A stretch of 64,000 bases of DNA from positions 62,001 through 126,000 of the forward strand of contig NZ_QNSE01000013.1 in the NCBI RefSeq assembly GCF_003315485.1, given 5' to 3'. This document shows, in pieces, positions 26,193-35,311 of this stretch (the first letter of the stretch is position 1; every line of letters starts with the position of its first letter). The notes under the pieces were generated by a model. That model worked only from the letters and a program-made list of their open reading frames with translations, was not told the DNA's origin and ran no database searches. Source of the DNA: Marinomonas rhizomae. Lineage in GTDB: Bacteria > Pseudomonadota > Gammaproteobacteria > Pseudomonadales > Marinomonadaceae. A program made the position numbers and the translations under genes.

Positions 26193-26768
26193 GTGGGCCA
26201 TTCCGTCATTTTGACAGTAGGGTTTCCGGGCTCCGGAAAATCCACCGTCGCCAAAGCCATAGCAAGCAATCTCAATGCAACGTATCTGGACAAAGATACT
26301 ATTTGCAATGGATTCACAGGGCTTTTACTTGAACTTAATGGCGAACCTGCTAATGCTCGCGATGATTCAGCCTTATACAAAGAAAAAATTATGCCCGTGG
26401 AGTACCGAACGTTATTCCAAGCCGCTAATGATACCTTATCATCCAGCCAATGCATTGTGATCGATGCACCTTTTGTTAGTTTCTTTAATGATCGCTCCTA
26501 CATAAAAAACCAATGCGAAATACTTAACTGGATAGACGTAACAATAATAGTTGTTGAAGTGAGTGCCAGCCTAGATGTTACGAAAGAACGACTGATACAA
26601 AGAGGCGAAGAACGAGACCTCTGGAAACTCGACAACTGGAACACCTTTTCTCAGCGCATTAGTAGTCAAAGGTGCCACTGGGAAGGCGTCACTCGTTTCT
26701 CTTTTGATAATAGCTCTCTCACACCAAACGTTATTGACCTTGTTCAAATGATAAAAAGTACCCTCTAG
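26193..26768 (+). CDS. P-loop small-molecule kinase (AAA_33/gluconokinase-like)
   Basis: A 191-residue P-loop kinase. Walker A is GFPGSGKST at about residues 10-18, a following YLDKDTI Asp resembles the base of gluconokinase-type enzymes, CIVIDAPF is the Walker B-like strand, and RLIQRGEERD is the lid. The start is GTG with GGAGG upstream. It opens the TRAP operon, opposite iclR-eda. Since eda needs KDPG, this enzyme plausibly phosphorylates 2-keto-3-deoxygluconate or a related acid. Usual KDG kinases are PfkB-type, so this would be a different fold. Zeta-toxin-like or other kinase roles cannot be excluded from sequence alone. Confidence 0.7.
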   Translation: MGHSVILTVGFPGSGKSTVAKAIASNLNATYLDKDTICNGFTGLLLELNGEPANARDDSALYKEKIMPVEYRTLFQAANDTLSSSQCIVIDAPFVSFFNDRSYIKNQCEILNWIDVTIIVVEVSASLDVTKERLIQRGEERDLWKLDNWNTFSQRISSQRCHWEGVTRFSFDNSSLTPNVIDLVQMIKSTL

Positions 26769-26803
26769 ATCAGACAGTAGATAATAAAAAACGGAGACCC
26801 AAA

Positions 26804-27817
26804 ATGAAAAAAAACACCATGCAAATGAATTCCGCTAAACGCTGGATTGCAGGAACGACTTTACTTGCGTCGATTCTATTTACACAATCCACACTAGCCG
26901 CGCCAGAGAAGTTGCGCCTTTCTGCAGCAACATCACCAACAGACCAACGTGCCATAGCAATGACAGAAATATTTGGTAAGGAAATCCAAGACATTACTAC
27001 TTTTGAGCCCCATTGGAATGCCGCTTTATTCAAGCAAGGCACAGAATTAGAAGCCATGGCGCGCGGAAATCTAGATATGACGATTTCCTCCGCTCAACAA
27101 ATTTCAGAGTTTTTTCCTGAGTTTTCAATCTTCACCGCAGGCTACGTAATGCAAGATGCAGGGCATCAGCAACGCGTATTCAATGCTGATTTTATGACAC
27201 CGCTTAAAGAAAAAGTCGAAGACGAATTGGGCGTTAAACTTTTATCTGTTATGTATTTAGGACGCCGTCAAGTAAACCTACGCACTGACGAAGAAATACA
27301 AACACCGGAAGACTTAAAGGGCATTAAATTACGCATGCCTGGTACAGAGTCTTGGCAGTTCTTGGGTAACTCATTGGGAGCAAATGCAACACCAATGCCT
27401 TTCAGTGAAGTTTATACTGGGCTACAAACTGGTGCGATAGATGGCCAAGACAACCCACTCCCTACTGACAGAGACGCGAAGTTCTATGAAGTAACGAAGC
27501 AAATTGTGCTGACTAGCCACCTTGTGGACTTTAACTATATTGCAATTTCAAAATCTACTTGGGATAAGTTTTCTTCTGAAGAACAAGTTCGCATTCAAAA
27601 AGCAGCTGATGATGCCGCAGAAAGCGCCCGTCAAAAACAACTTGCTCTTGAAGACAGTTTAGTACAATTCTTCAAAGATAAAGGGCTGAAAGTATATGAG
27701 CCTAATCTAGACGCCTTCCGTACACACGTACAGAACGAATACTTACAGTCTGATTTATCAAAAAGCTGGCCAAAAGGCATGCTTGAGAAAATCAACGCGC
27801 TTGGAACCACTAACTAG
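26804..27817 (+). CDS. dctP: TRAP transporter substrate-binding protein DctP
   Basis: A 337-residue periplasmic receptor of a Na+-driven TRAP carrier. The signal peptide ends STLAA-PE about residue 33. The DctP-type carboxylate site is indicated by the conserved Arg in GIKLRMPGTE and by PMPFSEVYTGLQTGAIDGQDNP. Ribosome site GGAGAC. Six nt separate it from dctQ. The ligand is likely a sugar acid given eda and the kinase. Confidence 0.92.
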   Translation: MKKNTMQMNSAKRWIAGTTLLASILFTQSTLAAPEKLRLSAATSPTDQRAIAMTEIFGKEIQDITTFEPHWNAALFKQGTELEAMARGNLDMTISSAQQISEFFPEFSIFTAGYVMQDAGHQQRVFNADFMTPLKEKVEDELGVKLLSVMYLGRRQVNLRTDEEIQTPEDLKGIKLRMPGTESWQFLGNSLGANATPMPFSEVYTGLQTGAIDGQDNPLPTDRDAKFYEVTKQIVLTSHLVDFNYIAISKSTWDKFSSEEQVRIQKAADDAAESARQKQLALEDSLVQFFKDKGLKVYEPNLDAFRTHVQNEYLQSDLSKSWPKGMLEKINALGTTN

Positions 27818-27823
27818 AGGCCA

Positions 27824-28327
27824 ATGATTGTGAAACGAGTCTTACGCGTTTTACAGAGTACGGCAGATAACATAGCAGCAGCCACCCTTGCTGCTATGTT
27901 TATCATTTTCATCGTGCAGATTATCAGCCGTTACTTTTTTAATATGCCACTAGCATGGACCGAAGAAGTCTGTATCACCCTTTGGCTATGGTTAGTATTC
28001 TGGGCAAGTGCATTTTGCTTAAAAGAAAATGATCACATACGTTTTGATGTTTTGTATACGATATCGCCCCGTAAAATCCAAAGAGCATTCGCGCTCATAG
28101 CTGCTTTGGGTATTGCTGGGACTATGGCTTATGCATTTCTTCCAACTTGGGATTACATCTCGTTTTATAAAATTAAGAAAAGCGCAAACTTACGCATTCC
28201 TTTGAATTATGTGTTCAGTATTTATGGCTTATTTATGATCGTGATCGTACTCCGTTATAGCTGGTCCGCCTTAACCCAAGTTTTTCCTCGGTTAAACTCT
28301 TTATTTTCTGACGAGAATCCGTCATGA
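27824..28327 (+). CDS. dctQ: TRAP transporter small membrane subunit DctQ
   Basis: A 167-residue protein with four membrane segments. The DctQ signature (SRYFFNMPLAWTEEVCITLWLWLVFWAS) is visible around residues 30-60. It works with DctM to pass the substrate from DctP. The dctM ATG overlaps its stop (ATGA), so they are coupled. Confidence 0.92.
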   Translation: MIVKRVLRVLQSTADNIAAATLAAMFIIFIVQIISRYFFNMPLAWTEEVCITLWLWLVFWASAFCLKENDHIRFDVLYTISPRKIQRAFALIAALGIAGTMAYAFLPTWDYISFYKIKKSANLRIPLNYVFSIYGLFMIVIVLRYSWSALTQVFPRLNSLFSDENPS

Positions 28328-29619
28328 GCTTTGAATTTTCTCTTTGTCTATTAGTTGTATTTACTCTAGCGGCATTTGGTGCACCAATCGCACTGTCTAT
28401 GATAGTGGGTGCTATCGCTTACTTAGCTGCAAGCGGACAGGATATTGCGTTAGCAGGCGAACAAATTATCCAAGGGATTTACGGCAGCTTCATTTTGCTT
28501 GCTGTTCCTTTGTTTATCGTTGCTGCAAATATCATGAATGCAGGCACCATATCAGAGCGTTTATTAAATTTTTGTGTTGCCATGGTTGGTCACCTCCGTG
28601 GTGGCCTTGGTCATGTCAATGTCGTCTCAAGTCTTATATTTTCTGGCATGTCTGGCTCCGCTGTAGCGGATGCTGCAGGCGTTGGTAAGGTTGTCATTGA
28701 AATGATGACCAAGGGTAATCGCTATCCACCAGGTTACGCTGCAGCCATTACCGCCGCATCAGCGACCATTGGTCCGATTATTCCCCCTTCTATTCCCATG
28801 GTTATCTATGCGTTAGTGTCTGGCGTATCGATTGGCTATCTTTTCATCGCTGGATTGGTGCCTGGACTGTTCATGGGGGTGGTTTTGATGGCGTTTAATG
28901 CCTATCAAGCACGTAAACTCAATATCAAGAAAGAACCCCGTATCCCGGCCAAAGAAATACCCAAAGTTGCTTGGCAAGCCTTTCCAGCACTTATGATGCC
29001 TGCCATTCTGCTATATGGTATTTATGGTGGCGTCACCACACCAACAGAAGCTGCCGCTGTGGCGGCAGGCTATGCACTTTTATTGGCCGCTACCGTGTAT
29101 CGCTCCATCAGTTTCAAAGAGTTGGTGAGTGTCTTTAAGCAAAGCGCCTTATCTTCTGCTTCTGTTGGCTTAGTAATTAGTGCCGCGCTAATTTTCAATT
29201 ACATAGTGTCCACAGAAAACATTCCAACCGTTGTGGCGAATACTTTAGTTGCTTGGGATTTATCACCCTTACAATTCATGATTGCAGTCAACGTACTATT
29301 TTTACTATTGGGTTGTTTGCTTGATACGGCAACCGTTGTCTTAGTCATAGTGCCACTGTTAATACCAGCTTGTCGTGAATTAGGCATTGATCTCATTCAC
29401 TTTGGCGTTATTACGCTTGTGAATTTGATGATAGGCATGATTACTCCGCCTTACGGCATATTGCTGTTTGTTATCAATGGTACGACACGCATTCCGCTTG
29501 CGGATATCATAAAAGGTGTTTTACCTTTCACTGTCGTACTTCTATTTGCTCTAGTCATAATGACTGTATTTCCAGATTTAGTCTTATTTGTTCCAAGGCT
29601 TTTTGGTTATGCGGGGTAA
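28324..29619 (+). CDS. dctM: TRAP transporter large permease DctM
   Basis: A 431-residue, about 12-helix Na+/substrate symporter subunit. Typical DctM blocks are FSGMSGSAVADAAGVGKV, ATIGPIIPPSIPMVIYA, GGVTTPTEAAAVAA and MIGMITPPYGILLF. It is the last gene of the kinase-dctPQM operon. Confidence 0.95.
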   Translation: MSFEFSLCLLVVFTLAAFGAPIALSMIVGAIAYLAASGQDIALAGEQIIQGIYGSFILLAVPLFIVAANIMNAGTISERLLNFCVAMVGHLRGGLGHVNVVSSLIFSGMSGSAVADAAGVGKVVIEMMTKGNRYPPGYAAAITAASATIGPIIPPSIPMVIYALVSGVSIGYLFIAGLVPGLFMGVVLMAFNAYQARKLNIKKEPRIPAKEIPKVAWQAFPALMMPAILLYGIYGGVTTPTEAAAVAAGYALLLAATVYRSISFKELVSVFKQSALSSASVGLVISAALIFNYIVSTENIPTVVANTLVAWDLSPLQFMIAVNVLFLLLGCLLDTATVVLVIVPLLIPACRELGIDLIHFGVITLVNLMIGMITPPYGILLFVINGTTRIPLADIIKGVLPFTVVLLFALVIMTVFPDLVLFVPRLFGYAG

Positions 29620-29630
29620 TGGTGACATGG

Positions 29631-29676
29631 CATAAGACCCAACATATACGACCGTATTTATGTGTTGGGGCTTATG
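29631..29676. terminator. Weak hairpin after dctM, no T run
   Basis: CATAAG-A-CCCAACA pairs with TGTTGGG-G-CTTATG (13 pairs, one A-G mismatch) across an 18-nt loop, 11 nt after the dctM stop and 39 nt from the convergent hutC stop. No U tract follows on either strand, so function as a terminator is uncertain. Confidence 0.45.
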
Positions 29677-29715
29677 TGGAACTGTGTTGAAATGATTCAA
29701 TATTGTATTAAAAAC

Positions 29716-30483
29716 TTAACGACCAAAATGTCCGAATAATTGAAAACGCGATCCAGGGTGAAGTAACCGGGCTGCGGTGACAATATCATCGCCAGCCCAA
29801 GTACGACGTTTGATTTGTAAGCAAGGCTCTGATGTTTGAACTTGTAAACGCTCGCACTCGATGTCATTAGGTAAAACAGCTTCTACAAGATGTTCTCCCT
29901 CTGTCATAGGTGCAACACTCATCAAGTATTCGTAAGGCGTATACTTAGCAAAATCTTGCTTGTCATAATCTGGCGCTAACGTCGCGTTAACAATGCGCTC
30001 TTCTATTTGAATCGGTAAATCGTTTTCGAAGTGCAATACCACTGAGCGGAAAATTCCATGATTAGTTCGCACACCTAGCGTCATCGCCTCTTCCATTGTC
30101 GCTTTGGCGGATTCCAGAACTAATAATTCAGAGCGATGCTTATGACCGCGGGCAGCGACTTCTTCTGCGATATTATGAACCTCAAAAAGTGCCGAATGTG
30201 CTTTTTTCTCGGCAACAAAGGTTCCCAGTCCCTGATGACGAACAAGATAGCCTTCTGCCGTCAATTCTCGCAATGCACGATTCACTGTCATACGACTCAC
30301 ACCCAACGCTTTCACCACTTCGGCTTCAGAGGGAACACGTTGATTTGTTTGCCACTCACCAGAAGAAATCTTCATCGTAATTGCTTGCTTCAATTTGGCG
30401 TATATCGGCAAAGGAGCATCCGGTAAATCATCAAACAAATTAATCAAATTAGAAGTTGTTACGTCAGACACTAAGGTTTCCAT
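29716..30483 (-). CDS. hutC: Histidine-utilisation repressor HutC (GntR family)
   Basis: A 255-residue GntR/HutC regulator: winged HTH at about residues 22-92 (PLPIYAKLKQAITMKISSGE, SEAEVVKALGVSRMTVNRAL, GLGTFVAEKK) and a UTRA effector domain ending with QIKRRTWAGDDIVTAARLLHPGSRF. HutC represses hut genes and is released by urocanate. It is separated from hutUHIG/hutFD by the 5-kb eda-TRAP locus. A TGTCTATACA site, one base from the sites at hutU/hutF, lies 57 bp upstream of its start, indicating autorepression. Confidence 0.93.
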   Translation of the reverse strand: METLVSDVTTSNLINLFDDLPDAPLPIYAKLKQAITMKISSGEWQTNQRVPSEAEVVKALGVSRMTVNRALRELTAEGYLVRHQGLGTFVAEKKAHSALFEVHNIAEEVAARGHKHRSELLVLESAKATMEEAMTLGVRTNHGIFRSVVLHFENDLPIQIEERIVNATLAPDYDKQDFAKYTPYEYLMSVAPMTEGEHLVEAVLPNDIECERLQVQTSEPCLQIKRRTWAGDDIVTAARLLHPGSRFQLFGHFGR

Positions 30484-30539
30484 ATAGTCATATGTTTATA
30501 AAAATTTCGATTATAGGTAATAATAGCAAATAACCAGCC

Positions 30540-30549
30540 TGTCTATACA
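30540..30549. promoter_or_regulatory. HutC operator at hutC
   Basis: TGTCTATACA, nine of ten bases identical to the operators at hutU/hutF. The next bases (ATTAA) match operator 1 as well. Confidence 0.68.
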
Positions 30550-30564
30550 ATTAAATCCGCAGCA

Positions 30565-31224
30565 TTAAATTGGTATCATCCACAATGCTGCCAACCAAGA
30601 AAGCCCCATCAAGAGAGAGAAAATAACTCCCCAGCGCGGGGTTTTGACTTCGGTCGATATCATTATGAAATGCTTCTTACGACCGCGAACCATGGCATCA
30701 ATAAGTCGCTCTTTAAGACATAATTCATGATAAAGAACAGCCAACACATGCACGACGACTAAACCCAGTAAAACATTAGGCAAAAAGTGGTGGATAGACG
30801 CTAGTTTAGCGGCTAATTCTTCTGAAATGAGGCCATTGAACGGCCCAAACCAAAACACTTCATCGCTTGTAAACAACCCAGTTCCCCACTGTATAGAAAG
30901 TACAAGTAACAAAACCACCACCATTAATGCACCAACAGGGTTATGTCCTAGGTACTTTTGGGGACGACCAGATAACAAGGATATAGCAAAGCGTAAGACG
31001 ATTTTGGGGCTTCTCACAAACTGACTAAAACGTGCGTAGTAAGATCCATAAAAACCATACAGTACTCGTGCAATAATTACCGCAGACAAGCTATAACCCA
31101 TGTAAAAATGGTACTGCACATAATCACCGTCTGACTTTCCAGTAATAATCAAACCCGTGAACAATAGTACAATCAACCAATGGCTAACACGAATTGGCCA
31201 GTCCCACACTAATGTCGATTTCAT
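30565..31224 (-). CDS. Di-haem cytochrome b561-type membrane protein
   Basis: About 219 residues with four to five membrane helices and haem-ligand candidates in RVSHWLIV, QYHFYMGY, IHHFLPN and VVHVLAVLYH. It resembles the prokaryotic b561/Ni-Fe hydrogenase b-subunit family (WDWPIRVSHW start), which shuttles electrons between quinol and periplasmic or membrane partners. The ATG at 31224 has a GAGG upstream and matches the family start; a longer version from 31266 is unlikely. No partner enzyme is adjacent, so its electron donor or acceptor is unknown. Confidence 0.87.
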   Translation of the reverse strand: MKSTLVWDWPIRVSHWLIVLLFTGLIITGKSDGDYVQYHFYMGYSLSAVIIARVLYGFYGSYYARFSQFVRSPKIVLRFAISLLSGRPQKYLGHNPVGALMVVVLLLVLSIQWGTGLFTSDEVFWFGPFNGLISEELAAKLASIHHFLPNVLLGLVVVHVLAVLYHELCLKERLIDAMVRGRKKHFIMISTEVKTPRWGVIFSLLMGLSWLAALWMIPI

Positions 31225-31400
31225 TTTTACGTTCCTCTGTCTGGATACACTAGCACCACGTTTCATTATTGCTCAAAAATCCCTCCTTGCTAAAAAGTGA
31301 CATTAAACACTATGCTGTGAAAAGCAAGATTATGATTATCTAATTTACGTAATTAGTAGATAGACTCCTCTTTAAATGTACCATTAAGGTTGAGGTATGT

Positions 31401-32432
31401 ATGCTTGTCATTCTATTCCTGATCACGTTTTTTATCGTCGTTTTTGTAGCGTATTTTTGTTTATTCAGAGACCACTTTTTTAGCCGACAAAATGCGATTA
31501 TCAATGCACCTATAGAGGCAATCACTGAAGACCTCAGTGACCTTACCAATTGGCAAAACTGGCTACCTTGGCTCATATTTGAGCCTGATGCGGACATTGA
31601 TTACCAATACTCAAACTCAGGCATTCATTCAGTTCTTCCTTCCAGCTTAGTATGGCAAGGCAAGCTAATTAAAAATGGGCATATCACATTAGAGCCAGCG
31701 CGCTCGGGCGTACATTATTTCCATACCTTATTAGAGGCGCCAGCATTCTATCCAAAAGATGTGCATTTCAATATCGACCTAACCAAGCAAAAAAGTCGCA
31801 CTTTAATCACCCTCCAAATAACCAGTAAATTGCCTTTTTACAGCCGTTGGAAGCAAAAGAATTACCGCTTTCGTGCAGAAAAAGACGCCGAGCTCACCTT
31901 ACTTAAACTATTAGCTCATCTAAACAAATATAACGCTACACCAGACCATGAATACAAAGCACCAATTTTTAAATGGTTAAAACAAACCAAACTAGACAAT
32001 ATTGATGCAGTGACTCGACCATTCGTGGTGAATAACCAACCCATGTCACAAAAGATGGATCAGGGCTTCCGCGATTTAATTACCGAGCTTGGTCCAGAAA
32101 ATCCACCTGCGGGCCCCAGTTTCGCGTTATACAAAAAAGCGGACATTGCTTACCATTACTTTTCTGGTCGATTAGGCATTCCCGTACAGAACCTTGTACC
32201 ATGTGAACTCTGTCCTGAACGCATTGTCTTACCGGGCAACTATTTACACCTACGCTATGTTGGTGGCTATCAAAACTTATCTTTAGCATGGCATGTGCTT
32301 TACAATTTTATGAGATTACACAATTTAAAGCCCCATCGACGACATTACGGTGTAGAAGTTTTTGAAGCTGGGCCCATACAAAAAAATAGCTCAAAGGATT
32401 ATGTGACTTCGGTGTACTTACCCATCAAATAA
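31401..32432 (+). CDS. Membrane-anchored SRPBCC-like protein with GyrI/AraC-effector-type C-terminus
   Basis: A 343-residue protein. An N-terminal membrane helix (residues 1-22) is followed by a START/SRPBCC-like region (about 30-160; INAPIEAITEDLSDLTNWQNWLPW is the usual SRPBCC opening) and a C-terminal GyrI-like effector-binding region (about 185-343; ending GVEVFEAGP and DYVTSVYLPI). GyrI-like domains bind small amphipathic ligands. There is no DNA-binding domain. Divergent from the cytochrome gene. Ligand and role unknown. Confidence 0.7.
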   Translation: MLVILFLITFFIVVFVAYFCLFRDHFFSRQNAIINAPIEAITEDLSDLTNWQNWLPWLIFEPDADIDYQYSNSGIHSVLPSSLVWQGKLIKNGHITLEPARSGVHYFHTLLEAPAFYPKDVHFNIDLTKQKSRTLITLQITSKLPFYSRWKQKNYRFRAEKDAELTLLKLLAHLNKYNATPDHEYKAPIFKWLKQTKLDNIDAVTRPFVVNNQPMSQKMDQGFRDLITELGPENPPAGPSFALYKKADIAYHYFSGRLGIPVQNLVPCELCPERIVLPGNYLHLRYVGGYQNLSLAWHVLYNFMRLHNLKPHRRHYGVEVFEAGPIQKNSSKDYVTSVYLPIK

Positions 32433-32508
32433 TTGGCTTCGAGACTGTTTTATGGGAAGGTCTTTTTTCGAATACTCTCTTTTTAATAAAACGTAAGGAA
32501 ATACAAAC

Positions 32509-32706
32509 GTGACAAAGCTTTACCCTCTTATAGACAGTTTAATTCGCATTATGCTAACCATCGCATTTTTCTATATTTTTAAACATTTTTTGAATGTGGA
32601 AAATGATTTGTTATTAGCCTTCATTTCTGTGCTTTGCGGATTCGTAACTTTTCGTATTTTGATCTTTGCTTTCAATAAAATGATTACTAAAAAAAGCCCT
32701 GAGTGA
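32509..32706 (+). CDS. Small two-helix membrane protein, unknown function
   Basis: 65 residues starting at GTG with AAGGAAA upstream. Two hydrophobic segments (about 11-27 and 34-55) with a short acidic loop and a Lys-rich tail (KMITKKSPE). It follows the SRPBCC-GyrI gene after 76 nt and may be co-transcribed. No family recognised. Confidence 0.6.
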   Translation: MTKLYPLIDSLIRIMLTIAFFYIFKHFLNVENDLLLAFISVLCGFVTFRILIFAFNKMITKKSPE

Positions 32707-32809
32707 CGACGAGTTGAGCGTATTCTAATCGCTTATTTCCCCCTGAAAACACCATAATGCAGACTTAACGGATATAAGCCCTGTGTTCCTGATCACACTT
32801 GTAAAAAAT

Positions 32810-34105
32810 ATGAGTTTCTCTATGACAACACTCTATCAAGAACACCTTAACGCCCTCATCAATCGCTATGAAAACGCCATGGCGCATTTTGGCCTAGACG
32901 CCATTGTTTTAGCCTCAGGGGAAAAAAGCTATTACTTTCAGGATGATCACGCTCATCCTTACCATGCCTATTCAGGAGCGCAACAATGGCTTCCTTTTAG
33001 CCTTGGAGCAGAAACTTACATTGTGCTAAAGGCGAGTGAAAAACCAACCTTAATATGGCCTATCCGTGATGATTTTTGGCATGCTCCAAACCCTGTCCCT
33101 AATGGCGATTGGCAGCAAGGTTGGAACATTATAACCGCGAAAAAAACCGACAAATGGTTTATCGATTTACCTAAAAGAACCGCTTGGCTTGGCCCACAAG
33201 CAATGCCATTCGCTGTCGCTTGTGACGGCTTAAAAGCCTATGTAGATTTTGCTAAAGCGGTCAAAACTGACTTCGAAATTAAAGCTATGCGCCAAGCAAG
33301 CGTACGTGGCGCAGCTGGCCATACAGCAGCAAAAGAAGCTTTCTTAGCGGGCATGAGCGAACTAGAAATCCATCTCGCCTTTTTAACAGCCAGCCAACAA
33401 AGCGCTTTCCAAGAACCTTATCCAGGTATTGTTGGTTTGGACGAACACGCCGCAGTACTGCATTATGAACATAAATCCATAGAACAAGTTACCAACTCTC
33501 GCACTTTATTGATTGATGCGGGCGCTAACGAGCACGGTTATGCCAGCGATATTACTCGTACCTTTACTCGCCACAATGATGACTTTAACGCCTTGATCAA
33601 GGATCTAGATACGATGGAGCAACAGCTTTGCCGTAGCGCAATATCTGGCGTTAATTTCAAAGACTTACATCAAGATACTCTTGCGGGCATTGCAACATTA
33701 CTTTTTGAACATAAAATTTGTACTTTAAGTGTGGAAGAACAATTAGCTAAACAGATCCCACAGGTTTTCTTTCCCCACGGGTTGGGGCACTTGCTTGGCC
33801 TACAAGTTCATGATGTAGGCGGACACCAAATAGACAAATCGGGCACATTAAGCAAACCAGACGACAGTGCTCCCTTCTTACGTTTAACTCGAACACTAGA
33901 AAAAAACATGGTGATCACTATTGAGCCAGGGTTGTACTTCATTCCAATGTTAATAGAAAAAATGCAGGCAGAAGTATCGAACCACGGCTGTGATATGGCT
34001 CGCATTCAGCACTTTCTACCTTACGGAGGTATTCGAATTGAAGACAATGTGGTGGTAAAAAATGACTTACCAGTGAACTTAACACGTGAAACTGGGCTTA
34101 CCTGA
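32810..34105 (+). CDS. pepQ: Xaa-Pro dipeptidase (prolidase) PepQ
   Basis: Cleaves X-Pro dipeptides; a two-metal M24 pita-bread enzyme. Metal ligands in order: Asp of LLIDAGAN, Asp of YASDITRTF, His of FFPHGLGHLLGLQVHDVGG, Glu of TIEPGLYF and Glu of GIRIEDNVV. The N-terminal domain (YQEHLNALINRYENAM, SGEKSYYFQDDHAHPY) is that of bacterial PepQ, and the length of about 431 fits. The start is uncertain: ATG 32810 gives the family-like MSFSMTTLYQEH, ATG 32822 is also possible, and neither has a clear ribosome site. Confidence 0.92.
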   Translation: MSFSMTTLYQEHLNALINRYENAMAHFGLDAIVLASGEKSYYFQDDHAHPYHAYSGAQQWLPFSLGAETYIVLKASEKPTLIWPIRDDFWHAPNPVPNGDWQQGWNIITAKKTDKWFIDLPKRTAWLGPQAMPFAVACDGLKAYVDFAKAVKTDFEIKAMRQASVRGAAGHTAAKEAFLAGMSELEIHLAFLTASQQSAFQEPYPGIVGLDEHAAVLHYEHKSIEQVTNSRTLLIDAGANEHGYASDITRTFTRHNDDFNALIKDLDTMEQQLCRSAISGVNFKDLHQDTLAGIATLLFEHKICTLSVEEQLAKQIPQVFFPHGLGHLLGLQVHDVGGHQIDKSGTLSKPDDSAPFLRLTRTLEKNMVITIEPGLYFIPMLIEKMQAEVSNHGCDMARIQHFLPYGGIRIEDNVVVKNDLPVNLTRETGLT

Positions 34106-34188
34106 TAAAAGCAATAAATCTCGATTTACTATCTAAACTGTCTGACTTTCGTAATATTAGGTCTTAATGCAATGACCTTAATTCCAAC

Positions 34189-34232
34189 AAGTGGCTGCAA
34201 ACAATAGGGAGAGAACTTGTTTACAGCCACTT
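34189..34232 (-). terminator. Hairpin after the second LacI-family gene
   Basis: AAGTGGCTG / CAGCCACTT perfect 9-bp outer stem that continues with TAAACAA/TTGTTTG-type pairing around a loop, 6 nt after the stop. There is no T run, so termination strength is doubtful. Confidence 0.5.
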
Positions 34233-34237
34233 CCTTA

Positions 34238-35293
34238 CTAGACATTTTCTGAAATACATATATCAAACTGTAATGTCGTTGCCTCAGGGCGACCTTTTAA
34301 TGGGCGTTCAGGGTCAACCATTTCATCAATCAAACGAGTTGATAGTCGTTGCCTAGGATGAGAGATGACCATATTAAGTAAACCATCTAATAACGCCGTA
34401 CGTGTTTTGTCTGTAAGTTCATTACATACCACTATTAAATCCTGCGCTTGCTTCACGCTTTTCAGTACATTCAACATACCTTCTACACCACCACCAGCGC
34501 AGTACAGCCCGACTAGATCAGGGTTGTGCTTTAATAACTCCAGTGTCGCCTCTTCAGCTAGTGACGCATCTTCTAAGCTCACAACCGCTTCTACAATTTG
34601 AAACTGCGGTGCATTTTCACGACAATAGGAACGAAAACTAACTTCGCACAATTCTTGGCATAAATAACGATGGCTTCCCATAATAATGCCAATTTTTCCT
34701 TCTTTGGGGCCTAATTGGGTAATCGCCCATGCAGCGGCACGTCCTGCTGAGCGGTTATCTATACCTATAGAACCAGCTCTATCTATGGCCGTCACATCAC
34801 TTAATAAGGTGAAAACAGGAACGCCCATTGCCTGAGTTTCTTCAATAGATTGATTAACTCGCGGATGATCCGCGGTGACAACAGCAATCGCATCCACTTG
34901 ATGACGAAGCTGCTCAATGGCTTGCATTACAGCCCGCGGAGTTAATTCTTCTAAAAAGTGTATTACCGGTATAATTTCTGCTTGTTCATTTTCGGCACAT
35001 GCAACTCGGAGAGATTCTGCTAATTCCCGATAAAATAAACTCGCATAGCGCTGTAAAATAAAACCTAATTTTTTCTCTCGCCCTTGCCTATCTAAACGCA
35101 TGCGTATCAAGTTGGCGCCATGAAAGCCTAAGGTTTGTGCGGCCTCCAGTACGCGCTCGATGGTTTTCACCTTCACTTTGGCTCGACCATTAATCACTCG
35201 ATCAACTGTCGCGACTCCAACACCTGCTTCTTTTGCCACTTGCGCCAAGGTGACTTTTCGTGATGCTTTTTTATTTTTGATAGTTTCTATCAT
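34238..35293 (-). CDS. LacI-family regulator of the second inositol-like cassette
   Basis: About 351 residues. HTH (VTLAQVAKEAGVGVATVDRVINGRA) at about residues 14-38 and the hinge LGFHGANLIRMRL, then a periplasmic-binding-type core with SDVTAIDRAGSIGIDNRSAGR and YCAGGGVEGMLNVL. The SVDRV/ATVDRV form and length resemble regulators of rhizobial-type sugar or inositol clusters. ATG 35293 is preferred to a TTG at 35305. A 15-bp palindrome overlaps the start codon, and a 19-bp element upstream is repeated before the divergent iolG-like gene, so it probably controls itself and that operon. Confidence 0.86.
   Translation of the reverse strand: MIETIKNKKASRKVTLAQVAKEAGVGVATVDRVINGRAKVKVKTIERVLEAAQTLGFHGANLIRMRLDRQGREKKLGFILQRYASLFYRELAESLRVACAENEQAEIIPVIHFLEELTPRAVMQAIEQLRHQVDAIAVVTADHPRVNQSIEETQAMGVPVFTLLSDVTAIDRAGSIGIDNRSAGRAAAWAITQLGPKEGKIGIIMGSHRYLCQELCEVSFRSYCRENAPQFQIVEAVVSLEDASLAEEATLELLKHNPDLVGLYCAGGGVEGMLNVLKSVKQAQDLIVVCNELTDKTRTALLDGLLNMVISHPRQRLSTRLIDEMVDPERPLKGRPEATTLQFDICISENV
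35278..35292. promoter_or_regulatory. 15-bp palindrome overlapping the LacI start codon
   Basis: TGATAGTTTCTATCA: perfect TGATAG/CTATCA arms with 3-base spacer, overlapping the ATG on the minus strand. The same TGATAG half-site occurs in the two 19-bp elements upstream. Confidence 0.55.
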
Positions 35294-35311
35294 ATTTGCA
35301 CTCAACTTTTT

